Source of the DNA: NORP240 sp942492445
GTDB taxonomy: Bacteria; Pseudomonadota; Gammaproteobacteria; Pseudomonadales; Pseudohongiellaceae
Assembly (NCBI GenBank): GCA_942492445.1
Contig: CALOEW010000063.1
Location: 1-64,000, forward strand
Length of the DNA stretch: 64,000 bases
Direction of reading: 5' to 3'
This document shows positions 27,457-35,666 of this stretch, piece by piece. The position numbers and the translations under genes were made by a program. The notes beneath the pieces are model-generated. The model made no database searches, was not told the DNA's origin, and saw only the letters and a program-made list of their open reading frames with translations. Position 1 is the stretch's first letter. Each line of letters opens with the position of its first letter.

Positions 27457-28359
27457 TCAGTTGAGAGATCGCAGCCGGGTGTCGGCGAGATTGGCAACAC
27501 CGGTATTCGGATAATTTCGAATTATCTGCTGCAGCAGACGCCTGGCGCGCTGATCGTCTCCCATCCCCTCGTAAGCAACCGCCTGGCCGTACAGGGAATC
27601 CGGAACCTTGGCATCGTCCGGATACTGGTCGAGGATGATGGTGTACTCGGCGATGGCTTCGTCGTAACGCGACAGGTAAAGGTAGGATTGGCCCTTCCAG
27701 TAATGGGCATTGGTCGTGAATCGCCCCTGGGGGTAGATTCCCAGGTACTGGTCGAATTCGGCTATCGCACGTTCGAACTGGCTGTTAATGGCAGAATCGT
27801 AGGCCATCTGATACAGCTGTTGTTCTGTCAGTACGGCGGGCTCCAGTGTCGCACGGGAAACTACCGGACCGCGCGACTGCTGCGCAGCGCCGGAGTTGAT
27901 GTCAGTTCCCGCGCCGGCCACCAGGCCCCGCGTCGACGTTGCCTGGCCTGTGGCTTCCGCCACCGGGGCAGTCTGAACCGGACCCGGGGTGCCTGGCTGA
28001 CCGGCCTGGATCCCGTCGGTCGGCGTAGACGGCAGCGGCGACTCGACAATCCCGTTCGTGCTCGGGGCGGTGCCCACGGCACCACCACCAGCCAGTGCCT
28101 GCTCCAGGCCCCGGAGGCGGTTGTCGGTGTCGGTATAGCGGTCCAGCGATTCTCTCTGCAACCTGCGAATCTCATAACCCTGTTGTTCCACCAGGGCTCG
28201 CAGCGCCTGAAGCTCGGTCTGGAGGTTGCGATTCTGTTCCAGCAGCAACACCATGGCGTCGCTGTTACCGCCCCCCTGCCCGGATACACCCGGACTCAGC
28301 GCTACCAGTCCGATCAGAAGCCAAAGCGGGGCCAGAACTGAAGGATGCTGCATTTTCAT
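27457..28359 (-). CDS. cpoB: Cell division coordinator CpoB (YbgF)
   Basis: CpoB is periplasmic, binds TolA and links outer-membrane constriction with peptidoglycan synthesis. The 300-residue protein has a signal peptide (about 1-27). A trimerising coiled coil follows (about 36-90, VLLLEQNRNLQTELQALRALVEQ). A Pro/Thr/Gly-rich linker spans about 92-165. C-terminal tetratricopeptide repeats begin at LYQMAYDSAINSQFERAIAEFDQYL and run to the end. It follows pal by 17 bp as the last gene of the tol-pal set. Confidence 0.95.
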   Translation of the reverse strand: MKMQHPSVLAPLWLLIGLVALSPGVSGQGGGNSDAMVLLLEQNRNLQTELQALRALVEQQGYEIRRLQRESLDRYTDTDNRLRGLEQALAGGGAVGTAPSTNGIVESPLPSTPTDGIQAGQPGTPGPVQTAPVAEATGQATSTRGLVAGAGTDINSGAAQQSRGPVVSRATLEPAVLTEQQLYQMAYDSAINSQFERAIAEFDQYLGIYPQGRFTTNAHYWKGQSYLYLSRYDEAIAEYTIILDQYPDDAKVPDSLYGQAVAYEGMGDDQRARRLLQQIIRNYPNTGVANLADTRLRSLN

Positions 28360-28376
28360 AAATTCACACGATACGC

Positions 28377-28901
28377 CTAGCGTTCAACAATTTCTACCCG
28401 ACGATTAAGCTGATAGTCCTCGTCGCCGGTCCCACTTCTTGCCGGCCGCTCTTCGCCATAACTGACCGATTCTATCTGTGAACGGGCAGCGCCGTTGACG
28501 ATGAGGAAGTCTCTGATGCCATTGGCCCGGCGCTCACCCAGGGCCAGGTTGTACTCCCGGGTACCGCGTTCGTCTGCATGCCCTTCAAGGCGAATGCGCT
28601 TGTTGGGATTGGCGGCCAGATCACGGGCATGGTAACTCAGGGTTGCACGGTCTGCGCCACGAAATTCGGACACATCAAAATCGAAATAGAAAACCCGCGT
28701 CCGCATTGCCTGCTGCCTTGCCATCTCCTCGGCACTCGGCTGGACTGGTGCGGTGCCGGCACTGGCTGTAGCCGCCGGGCGGGTATCGGAGACCTCGGCG
28801 GCACTTTCCTGATCCGCTTCACCGGAAGAGCGACAGGCTCCAAGTGCCAGCACAGATGCCAGTATGCCGATCTTGAAAAGGGTTGAAGTTTGCTTTCCCA
28901 C
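28377..28901 (-). CDS. pal: Peptidoglycan-associated lipoprotein
   Basis: Pal anchors the outer membrane to peptidoglycan within the Tol-Pal system. The 174-residue protein has a lipobox (VLALGAC, Cys23), a flexible Ala/Thr/Pro linker, and an OmpA-like domain. That domain shows VFYFDFDVSEF, the peptidoglycan-binding EGHADERGTREYNLALGERRA, and SYGEERPA. It lies 97 bp after tolB, the largest gap in this part of the operon. Confidence 0.97.
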   Translation of the reverse strand: MGKQTSTLFKIGILASVLALGACRSSGEADQESAAEVSDTRPAATASAGTAPVQPSAEEMARQQAMRTRVFYFDFDVSEFRGADRATLSYHARDLAANPNKRIRLEGHADERGTREYNLALGERRANGIRDFLIVNGAARSQIESVSYGEERPARSGTGDEDYQLNRRVEIVER

Positions 28902-28998
28902 TGGTTAACTCCTCCAAAGGCATTAGGTGTTTTAGGTGTTGCTGTATTGAGAGCTTCAGGCAGGCCTGACCGCGCAATCGCCGGCTGGACAGGGAGCG

Positions 28999-30309
28999 CT
29001 AATTAAAGAAAGGAGACCATGCAGGCTCCCGCACGTCTCCGCGCGTGGATGGTAAACGGAACTTTACCTGCCCGTCAATGGAGACGGCGTCCAGCACACC
29101 GCGGCCATTCACCTTGGTCGCGTAAATGATCATGCTGCCGTTGGGCGCGACACTGGGGGATTCATCCAGGCTGGTATCCGTCAGCGTGATAACCCGCAAG
29201 GTTTCCACATTGAGGATGGCGATGCTGTAGCTGCTGCTCTGGCGCGTCGCCCGGCGCACGTGAACGAGATTGACACCGTCGGGAAGAAATTTACCCTTTG
29301 CGCAGTAAAAGCAGTCGTAGGTAAGCCGCTCAACATCCCAGGAGTCGGCACCCAGTTCTATCTGGTAGATCTGCGGCTGGCCGGTGCGATCGGACATGAA
29401 CACCAGCGAACGGCCATCGCTGCTCCAGCTGGGCTCGGTTTCCACCGCCGGATGATCGGTCACACGGCTCAGCACATTGGTGCGAAGGTCCTGCACGTAG
29501 ATGTCCGGGCTGCCGTCCTTGGAGAGCACCATGGCCAGCCTGCTGCCATCAGGTGACCACACCGGAGAGCTGTTGATATTCGGGTAATTGGTGATCTGAC
29601 GCCGTTCTCCCGTGGCGACTCTCTGAATGTAGATCCGCGGCAGGTCCGTCTCGAATGACACGTAGGCTACCTGAGTGCCGTCGGGCGACCAGCTCGGAGA
29701 CATGATGGGCTCGCTGGATTCCAGCAGAATCTGGGCCCGGTTGCCGTCGTAATCGGATTTTTCAAGCCGGAAGCGGGTCTCACCCGGAGCCAGGTTTTCA
29801 GCGACCACATAGAGAATCTGCGTGGTGAAGGCCCCGCGAATTCCCGTGACCTGCTCGTAAACCACGTTGCTGATCTCATGGGCAATATCCCGCAACTGTG
29901 CCACGCTGCCAGTCAGAATTTCACCGGCAAGTTTCAGTTCCCGATTGACATCGAAAAACTCGTACTGAACCTGGACCAGCTGGCTCGAGGGGGCCCGGGT
30001 GATCTTGCCGATAAGCAGATAATCCTGGGCCAGGATTCGCCAGTCCCGGAAATACACCTCGCTTTCCTGCCTGGGCAGGCTCAGCATGTTGGAGCGGGAC
30101 AGGGGCAGAAACTCGCCCACCTGCTGCAGGTCATTGCCAACGACTTCGGCAATATCCTCAGACAGTGCCCCACTGCCATCCCAGGCAAACGGAATGACCG
30201 CGATAGGGATGGGGTTGTCCACTCCCTGGGTGATCTGTATGTTCAGTTCGGCAAGCGCAAGCTGGCTGTAACAAACTAGGAGTACCGCAAACAATCTGGT
30301 TTTAGTCAT
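28999..30309 (-). CDS. tolB: Tol-Pal system beta-propeller protein TolB
   Basis: TolB is a periplasmic protein that shuttles between Pal and TolA. The 436-residue protein has a signal peptide (about 1-20), an N-terminal alpha/beta domain, and a six-bladed propeller. The propeller has repeated SPSWSPDGTQVAYVSFE, SPVWSPDGSRLAMVLSKDGSPDIY and EPSWSSDGRSLVFMSDRTGQPQIY blades. Its ATG overlaps the tolA stop by one base. Confidence 0.97.
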   Translation of the reverse strand: MTKTRLFAVLLVCYSQLALAELNIQITQGVDNPIPIAVIPFAWDGSGALSEDIAEVVGNDLQQVGEFLPLSRSNMLSLPRQESEVYFRDWRILAQDYLLIGKITRAPSSQLVQVQYEFFDVNRELKLAGEILTGSVAQLRDIAHEISNVVYEQVTGIRGAFTTQILYVVAENLAPGETRFRLEKSDYDGNRAQILLESSEPIMSPSWSPDGTQVAYVSFETDLPRIYIQRVATGERRQITNYPNINSSPVWSPDGSRLAMVLSKDGSPDIYVQDLRTNVLSRVTDHPAVETEPSWSSDGRSLVFMSDRTGQPQIYQIELGADSWDVERLTYDCFYCAKGKFLPDGVNLVHVRRATRQSSSYSIAILNVETLRVITLTDTSLDESPSVAPNGSMIIYATKVNGRGVLDAVSIDGQVKFRLPSTRGDVREPAWSPFFN

Positions 30310-31208
30310 CAGTTCAATAAATCCTCGGGTCTGAATGTCAGTAACAGACTCCTGAAATTTTCATTAAATAAATTTATCGGCATCCCCTGCAATTCTTGGA
30401 ACCTGCCAACCCGGTAGATTGCGGACTCCGCCGCGCGGTCAAACGCATAGTCGCCGCTGGATTGCACCAGCTCCACGTCGAGGATATCCCCGGTCGGGAC
30501 CATCTGGATACGAAACACGGTAGTCATACCGTTTCGGGCGCTGGGTGGACGGGACCAGTTCTGCTGAATCAGATCGTGGATGATGCCGGTGTAGGCCATC
30601 ACCATCTCCTGCTGAGTTCTGGCCACGTCGGCGGCTGCTGCAGCCGCAGCCGCTTCGGCCTCGGCGCGCTGGCTGGCCAGTTCCTGTTGGCGGCGCTGTT
30701 CTGCCGCTGCCTCCTCCCGGCGCTGCCGCTCCAGCTCCTCCTGGCGTCGACGTTCCGCTGCTGCTTCTGCCGCTTCTGCTGCCTGTTGTTGCTGCAACTG
30801 TTCCTGACGCCGCCGTTCTGCTGCCGCCGCTTCCTGCTCCTGCTGTTGCTCCAGCTGCTCCTGGCGGCGCTGCTCTGCGGCTGCCGCTTCTTCCGCCCGC
30901 TGTTGCTCCAGCTGTTCCTGGCGGCGCCGCTCTGCGGCGGCGGATTCGGAGGCGGCCTGCCGCTCCTGCTGCAGACGTTCGTTCCGCAACTGCGGATTCT
31001 CGTCGATGGTGAAGGCCCGAACCGATGGCTGGACAATCTCCGGGTTCTGCGGTGGCCGCGTAATGCCGGAATACACCAGCGCAGCGAGCACCAGGAAATG
31101 CAATGACAGGGCAGCAATCAATGCCAGCGGGTAGCCGTTGTAGATATCCAGCAATATGGAATACCTGAAACGCGGCTGCGTCAGCTCCACTTTCCATTCT
31201 CCCGTCAA
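30309..31208 (-). CDS. tolA: Cell envelope integrity protein TolA
   Basis: TolA spans the periplasm and transmits proton-driven force from TolQR to TolB-Pal. The 299-residue protein has one N-terminal membrane helix (about 28-48, LALIAALSLHFLVLAALVYS). A long helical rod of Ala/Glu/Gln/Arg repeats follows (about 75-205, many EQLEQQ and AAAERRRQE units). The C-terminal domain (about 205-299) contains DLIQQNWSRPPSARNG and VQSSGDYAFDRAAESAI. The rod-coding DNA is low-complexity, which creates long open frames on the other strand. It overlaps tolR by 4 bp. Confidence 0.96.
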   Translation of the reverse strand: MTGEWKVELTQPRFRYSILLDIYNGYPLALIAALSLHFLVLAALVYSGITRPPQNPEIVQPSVRAFTIDENPQLRNERLQQERQAASESAAAERRRQEQLEQQRAEEAAAAEQRRQEQLEQQQEQEAAAAERRRQEQLQQQQAAEAAEAAAERRRQEELERQRREEAAAEQRRQQELASQRAEAEAAAAAAAADVARTQQEMVMAYTGIIHDLIQQNWSRPPSARNGMTTVFRIQMVPTGDILDVELVQSSGDYAFDRAAESAIYRVGRFQELQGMPINLFNENFRSLLLTFRPEDLLN

Positions 31209-31642
31209 AGACTCTGCATCGGCTGTGTTATGAAGTTGGGGTTGGCTACCCCGGCATTCTGCAGGGTAGTGATCAGGGCAATCATGGATCCCCAGTTAGC
31301 GTTTGTGTCTCCCTCCACCAGCACCTGTATGCGGGGGTTGGCATTGACCACCTGAGACACCTGCTGCCCGATAGTGTCCAGTGAAACCGGCTCGCGGTTT
31401 TCGGCGGTGGCTCCGAGGCTGATGTAAAATTCCTGATTCTCGGTAATTGAGATCACCAGTGTTTCCAGATTCTCATCGATATCCAGCGGTTCGTTGTTGG
31501 CCTGGGGCAAATCCACTTCAATGCCCTGGTTCAGAAGAGGTGCTGTGACCATGAAAACCACGAGCAGAACCAGCATCACATCGATGTAGGGAACGACATT
31601 GATTTCACTCATTGGTTTGCGTTTTTTGCGTATAACATCCAT
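31205..31642 (-). CDS. tolR: Biopolymer transporter TolR
   Basis: TolR pairs with TolQ in the proton channel that energises TolA. The 145-residue protein has one membrane helix (about 18-38, VPYIDVMLVLLVVFMVTAP). The proton-carrying Asp is Asp21, and a periplasmic domain follows. The translation start may be MSEINVVPYI (residue 11), which is the more usual N terminus. It overlaps tolA by 4 bp and follows tolQ by 53 bp. Confidence 0.97.
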   Translation of the reverse strand: MDVIRKKRKPMSEINVVPYIDVMLVLLVVFMVTAPLLNQGIEVDLPQANNEPLDIDENLETLVISITENQEFYISLGATAENREPVSLDTIGQQVSQVVNANPRIQVLVEGDTNANWGSMIALITTLQNAGVANPNFITQPMQSL

Positions 31643-31695
31643 CTATTTTCGGCTCTGCTGGTCACCTGAGGTGGCGGGCCCACCTTCAGTTCGCT

Positions 31696-32382
31696 TCAAT
31701 TGCTGTACAGTTGACGGTGGAGGATGCTGGAAAATTCGTCGGCGAAGGTGATGTAGGAACCGGTAAGGGATTCCACCTTGGCCGCATACCGATTGTAGGA
31801 CACCACGGCCGGGATCGCGGCAAACAGCCCGATAGCGGTAACGATCAGTGCCTCGGCGATACCCGGAGCTACAGCCTGCAGGGTGGTCTGGCTCTGGGTA
31901 GCCAGCCCCAGGAAAGCATTCATGATGCCGATCACGGTCCCGAACAGCCCGATATAGGGACTTACCGAACCCACCGTCGCCAGAAACGGCAGATGCTTTT
32001 CCAGCTTCTCCTCCTCCCTGGAATAAGCCACCCGCATGGCCCGCTGGGCGCCATCCATCGCCACTTCTTTCGCCCCATCGCTTTTCTGGCGCAGCCGCAT
32101 GAATTCCTTGAAGCCGGCGCGGAAGATGTTTTCCAAGCCCACGACAGGCTGGTTCTCCTTCTGCATCTGGCTGCCTTCTTTATACAATTGGCTGAGATCG
32201 ATCCCGGACCAGAACCGTTGCTCGAAACTGAATGCACCCTTGGCGGCCGCCGACAGAACCATCCAGCGCTGAACGATTATCACCCAGGAAACAATGGAAA
32301 GAAGCAGGAGCACGTAAATGACCAGCTGAACTTCGATACTGGCCCCGAAAATCAATTCGACGGGACTGATTGTTTCACTCAC
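31696..32382 (-). CDS. tolQ: Tol-Pal system proton channel protein TolQ
   Basis: TolQ is an inner-membrane MotA/ExbB-family protein with three membrane helices (about 15-40, 135-160 and 165-195). Conserved text includes SYIGLFGTVIGIMNAFLGLA-like GLFGTVIGIMNAF and EALIVTAIGLFAAIPAVVSYN. The 228-residue length is normal. It is the first gene of the Tol block here; the thioesterase gene ybgC that usually precedes it is absent, and a 297-bp gap lies upstream. Confidence 0.97.
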   Translation of the reverse strand: MSETISPVELIFGASIEVQLVIYVLLLLSIVSWVIIVQRWMVLSAAAKGAFSFEQRFWSGIDLSQLYKEGSQMQKENQPVVGLENIFRAGFKEFMRLRQKSDGAKEVAMDGAQRAMRVAYSREEEKLEKHLPFLATVGSVSPYIGLFGTVIGIMNAFLGLATQSQTTLQAVAPGIAEALIVTAIGLFAAIPAVVSYNRYAAKVESLTGSYITFADEFSSILHRQLYSN

Positions 32383-32679
32383 TGATTGTTCTCCAATTGG
32401 CGCTCTGAGCCCTTATCCCGGGTCAAAGGGTTCCACGGCAACGCCCCGGCCCTGGTCGGGTATTCAACGGTTTCGCGTTGTTACGGTTGTGGTCGGGAAC
32501 CAGCCGGACACTGGCTCTTTCAAACCGGTGGCTCCTCTGATAATTCGGCAGAATCGCCAAATAGTTTGGTAAAACCCAATTAAATACGACGAATGTAACA
32601 CCCATAGGTTGAATGCTGGATTACGGCTGACTAATTGTGGCGCAATAATGACACCGCGCAGTTCAGCAGCGTGCCAGGC
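32383..32679. other. 297-bp gap between ruvB and tolQ (ybgC position), no gene seen
   Basis: No frame here resembles YbgC, which usually sits between ruvB and tolQ in related operons. The stretch turns AT-rich at 32540-32640 and may hold the tolQ promoter. The short open frames at 32386-32605 have no support. No strong hairpin is seen. Confidence 0.5.
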
Positions 32680-33720
32680 TTACTCAGATTTCTGATTGAA
32701 CAGGTCTTCATCGGCCCCCGCAGGACTGATTCCAAAATGAGAATAGGCATACTGTGTCACCATCCGACCGCGCGGTGTGCGCATGATAAAGCCCTGCTGA
32801 ATGAGATACGGTTCAACCACGTCTTCCAGGGTTTCCCGTTCCTCGCTGATTGCCGCGGCAAGGCTGTCTATCCCCACTGGCCCGCCGGCATACTTTTCAC
32901 TCATGGTCAGCAGCAGCCGCCGGTCCATCTGATCGAAGCCGCTGCTGTCAATACTCAGCATGTCCAGTGCCCTTGAGGCATAATGCAGGTCGATGGTTCC
33001 CTCGCCCTTGACTTCGGAGTAGTCTCTCACCCGCCGCAGCAGGCGATTAGCGATTCTTGGCGTACCCCGGCTGCGCCTGGCGATTTCCAGCGCACCCTGA
33101 GCTTCGATGGTGGTGCCGAGGATGCCCGCGGAGCGGGTGATGATCTGGCTCAACTCCTCAATGCTGTAGAATTCCAGGCGCTGGATAATACCGAAACGGT
33201 CCCGCAATGGCGAAGTAAGCAACCCCGCTCTAGTCGTTGCACCGACCAGTGTAAAAGGTGGCAGATCCAGCTTGATAGACCGTGCCGACGGTCCTTCTCC
33301 AATCATGATATCCAGTTGATAGTCTTCCATCGCCGGGTAGAGGATTTCCTCGATCGCCGGATTGAGACGGTGGATTTCGTCAATAAACAGCACATCCCCT
33401 TCTTCGAGGTTGGTCAGCATGGCGGCAAGGTCGCCGGCTTTTTCCAACACCGGACCGGAGGTGGTCCTGATGGAGACATTCAGTTCATTGGCAATGATAA
33501 TGGCCAGCGTAGTCTTGCCCAGCCCCGGGGGACCGAAAACCAGAGTATGATCGAGAGGCTCTGACCGGTTTCGGGCGGCATTGATAAAGATGTCAAGTTG
33601 ATCCTTGACTGCCTGCTGGCCCACGTAGTCGCGCAAATAAACGGGACGGATGGCACGATCCACCCGCTCGTCGTTTCCCTGCGCTTCGGCAGTTACCAGG
33701 CGCTCTTCTTCCTGCATCAT
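32680..33720 (-). CDS. ruvB: Holliday junction ATP-dependent DNA helicase RuvB
   Basis: RuvB is the AAA+ motor that drives branch migration with RuvA. The 346-residue protein has YVGQQAVKDQLDIFI, Walker A GPPGLGKTTLA, Walker B FIDEIHRL, and sensor 1 VGATTRAG. The C-terminal winged helix contains TPRGRMVTQYAYSHFG. The start ATGATG overlaps the ruvA stop (TGATG), so the two are coupled. Confidence 0.98.
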   Translation of the reverse strand: MMQEEERLVTAEAQGNDERVDRAIRPVYLRDYVGQQAVKDQLDIFINAARNRSEPLDHTLVFGPPGLGKTTLAIIIANELNVSIRTTSGPVLEKAGDLAAMLTNLEEGDVLFIDEIHRLNPAIEEILYPAMEDYQLDIMIGEGPSARSIKLDLPPFTLVGATTRAGLLTSPLRDRFGIIQRLEFYSIEELSQIITRSAGILGTTIEAQGALEIARRSRGTPRIANRLLRRVRDYSEVKGEGTIDLHYASRALDMLSIDSSGFDQMDRRLLLTMSEKYAGGPVGIDSLAAAISEERETLEDVVEPYLIQQGFIMRTPRGRMVTQYAYSHFGISPAGADEDLFNQKSE

Positions 33721-34332
33721 CAGGCCATGCTCTTCAGTGCCAGTCGGATCAACGTACCGCTGTCGGCAATGTCATCGTTTTCCTTCAGGGCCCGGGCAAT
33801 ACTGCGCCCGGCCTCGGCAGGTTTGTAACCCAGGCTTATCAGCGCGGTTTCCGCCTCGGCGGCAATCCGCCCGTGACTGCCGTCGGCACGGGAAGCCATC
33901 GCCGGTTTCCGGAGACGAGGTCGGCCCCCATTCGGCCAGTCGGTCCCGCATTTCAATAATCAACCGCTCCGCTGTCTTCTTGCCCACTCCGGGCATTCTC
34001 ACCATGGCGGCGACGTCGTTGGCATTGACCGTACGCACAAACTCGTCAACGGCCATCCCGGAAAGAATCGCCAGCGCCAGTTTGGGCCCCACTCCGCTCA
34101 CCCTGATCAGGGCACGGAACAGTTTCTTTTCGGCCATTTCAAGGAATCCATACAGAGTCTGGGCATCCTCCCGCACTGCCAGATGGGTGTGCAGAACGAG
34201 ACCCTGGCCGCTTTCGGGTAGCCGGTAAAGGGTACTCATCGGCACACTGATTTCGTAACCGATGCCGTTCACATCCACCAGAATTTCAGTGAGATGCTTC
34301 TCTATCAGAGTCCCCCGGATTCTGCCAATCAC
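33720..34332 (-). CDS. ruvA: Holliday junction branch migration protein RuvA (one frameshift)
   Basis: RuvA binds four-way junctions and loads RuvB. The N-terminal OB fold starts MIGRIRGTLIEK. Helix-hairpin-helix motifs (VSGVGPKLALAIL, MPGVGKKTAERLIIEM) follow. The frame then breaks at about 33890-33920, where the C-terminal domain III (ETALISLGYKPAEAGRSIARAL) continues in another frame to the normal end at 33720. The total, 613 nt, is 204 codons plus one base, matching the usual length of about 203 with one indel. Confidence 0.93.
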
Positions 34333-34342
34333 TGATCTGCCC

Positions 34343-34864
34343 CTAGACTTTCAGTCGCCTTTTGCTGAACCGGCTGGCACCTGCCATTCGCACCAGGCTG
34401 GCATGAGTGTTGGCGTGACAGATGGCAATAGCCAGGGCGTCCGCCGCGTCTTCCTGCAAATCCCGGCTTATTCCCAGCAGGGCTTTTACCATGTGCTGTA
34501 TCTGCTGCTTTTCCGCCGCGCCCCGGCCAACGATCGCCTGCTTGACCGACCTGGCTGAATACTCGTCCACCGACAGGTTATAGTGCAGGCAGGCAACGAT
34601 AGCGCTGCCCCTGGCCTGGCCTAGTTTAAGCGCGGAGGCAGCGTTTCGCCCCATGAAAACCTCTTCTATCGCTGCATGCTGGGGACAATGGCGCTCAATA
34701 ACTTCCGAGAGCCCATCGAAAATCTGTTGCAGTCGGTTTGGTAACGGGCCCGCACCGGTGCGGATAAACCCGCAATCGACATACTCAAGCCTGTTGCCCG
34801 ACGCATTGATCAGCCCATAACCGGTAACCCGCGAACCCGGATCTATCCCCAGGATTAGTGCCAT
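34343..34864 (-). CDS. ruvC: Crossover junction endodeoxyribonuclease RuvC
   Basis: RuvC resolves Holliday junctions by paired nicks. The 173-residue protein has the catalytic acidic residues in LGIDPGSRVTG (Asp8), AIEEVF (Glu67/68) and the C-terminal QEDAADALAIAICH. It lies 33 bp after yebC and 10 bp before ruvA in the standard yebC-ruvC-ruvA-ruvB order. No LexA box is obvious upstream. Confidence 0.97.
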   Translation of the reverse strand: MALILGIDPGSRVTGYGLINASGNRLEYVDCGFIRTGAGPLPNRLQQIFDGLSEVIERHCPQHAAIEEVFMGRNAASALKLGQARGSAIVACLHYNLSVDEYSARSVKQAIVGRGAAEKQQIQHMVKALLGISRDLQEDAADALAIAICHANTHASLVRMAGASRFSKRRLKV

Positions 34865-34897
34865 GAATTGACCATAGGCATCGTGCCAGCCGCAACC

Positions 34898-35641
34898 CTA
34901 CAACTGGCTCATGACCTCCTCGGACAGATTTGCGTTGGTGTAGACATTCTGCACGTCGTCGAGGTCCTCCAGGTGTTCGACCAGCTTGAGCAGGGCTTGC
35001 GCACCTTCCAGATCAAGATCCACCTCGTTGGCGGCCAGCATGGCCATTTCGGCAGCAGAAGGCTCCAGACCGGATTCCAGCAGTGCGTCCTTGACGGCAC
35101 CGAAGGTTTCCAACGTGGTCAACACATCGATGCTGCCATCGGCGTTGGTGACCACATCATGTGCCCCGGCTTCCAGGGAGATGTCCAGTATTTCCTCCTC
35201 ATTGCTACCGGCAGGAAATGAAATCAGCCCGGTCCGTTCAAACATGTAAGATACTGAACCAGCCGTTCCCAAACTGCCACCGAACTTGGCGAAGCCGTGC
35301 CGCACTTCAGCCACCGTACGGTTCCTGTTGTCGGTGAGTGTTTCCACCAGCACGGCTATGCCGCCGGGACCATAGCCTTCATAAACCAGCTCTTCGAGGT
35401 TGTCGCTTTCAGCGGTACCGGCGCCCCGGGCAATGGCCCTGTCGATTGTGTCCCGGGTCATGTTGGCGGCCAGCGCCTTGTCGACCAGCGCACGCAGGCG
35501 CGGGTTGTCGGCAACAACACCGCCGCCCATCTTGGCGGCCACTGTCAGCTCCCGGATCATTTTAGTGAATACCTTACCCCGTTTGGCGTCCTGACCCGCT
35601 TTACGGTGTTTGATGTTGGCCCATTTGCTGTGCCCTGCCAT
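34898..35641 (-). CDS. yebC: YebC/PmpR-family regulator or translation factor
   Basis: YebC-family proteins have been described as DNA-binding regulators and, more recently, as aids to translation of difficult proline tracts. The 247-residue protein begins with the signature MAGHSKWANIKHRKAGQDAKRG and contains GYGPGGIAVLVE and NRNRTVAEVRH. It sits between aspS and ruvC, the conserved location. The length is typical. Confidence 0.96.
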   Translation of the reverse strand: MAGHSKWANIKHRKAGQDAKRGKVFTKMIRELTVAAKMGGGVVADNPRLRALVDKALAANMTRDTIDRAIARGAGTAESDNLEELVYEGYGPGGIAVLVETLTDNRNRTVAEVRHGFAKFGGSLGTAGSVSYMFERTGLISFPAGSNEEEILDISLEAGAHDVVTNADGSIDVLTTLETFGAVKDALLESGLEPSAAEMAMLAANEVDLDLEGAQALLKLVEHLEDLDDVQNVYTNANLSEEVMSQL

Positions 35642-35666
35642 AACTGACTCCGACCTCCAGTTGCTA

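Noticed and set aside
30396..31106. Long open frames antisense and in alternate frames across tolA
   Set aside because: The low-complexity Ala/Glu/Gln/Arg rod of TolA keeps other frames free of stops; no protein homology.
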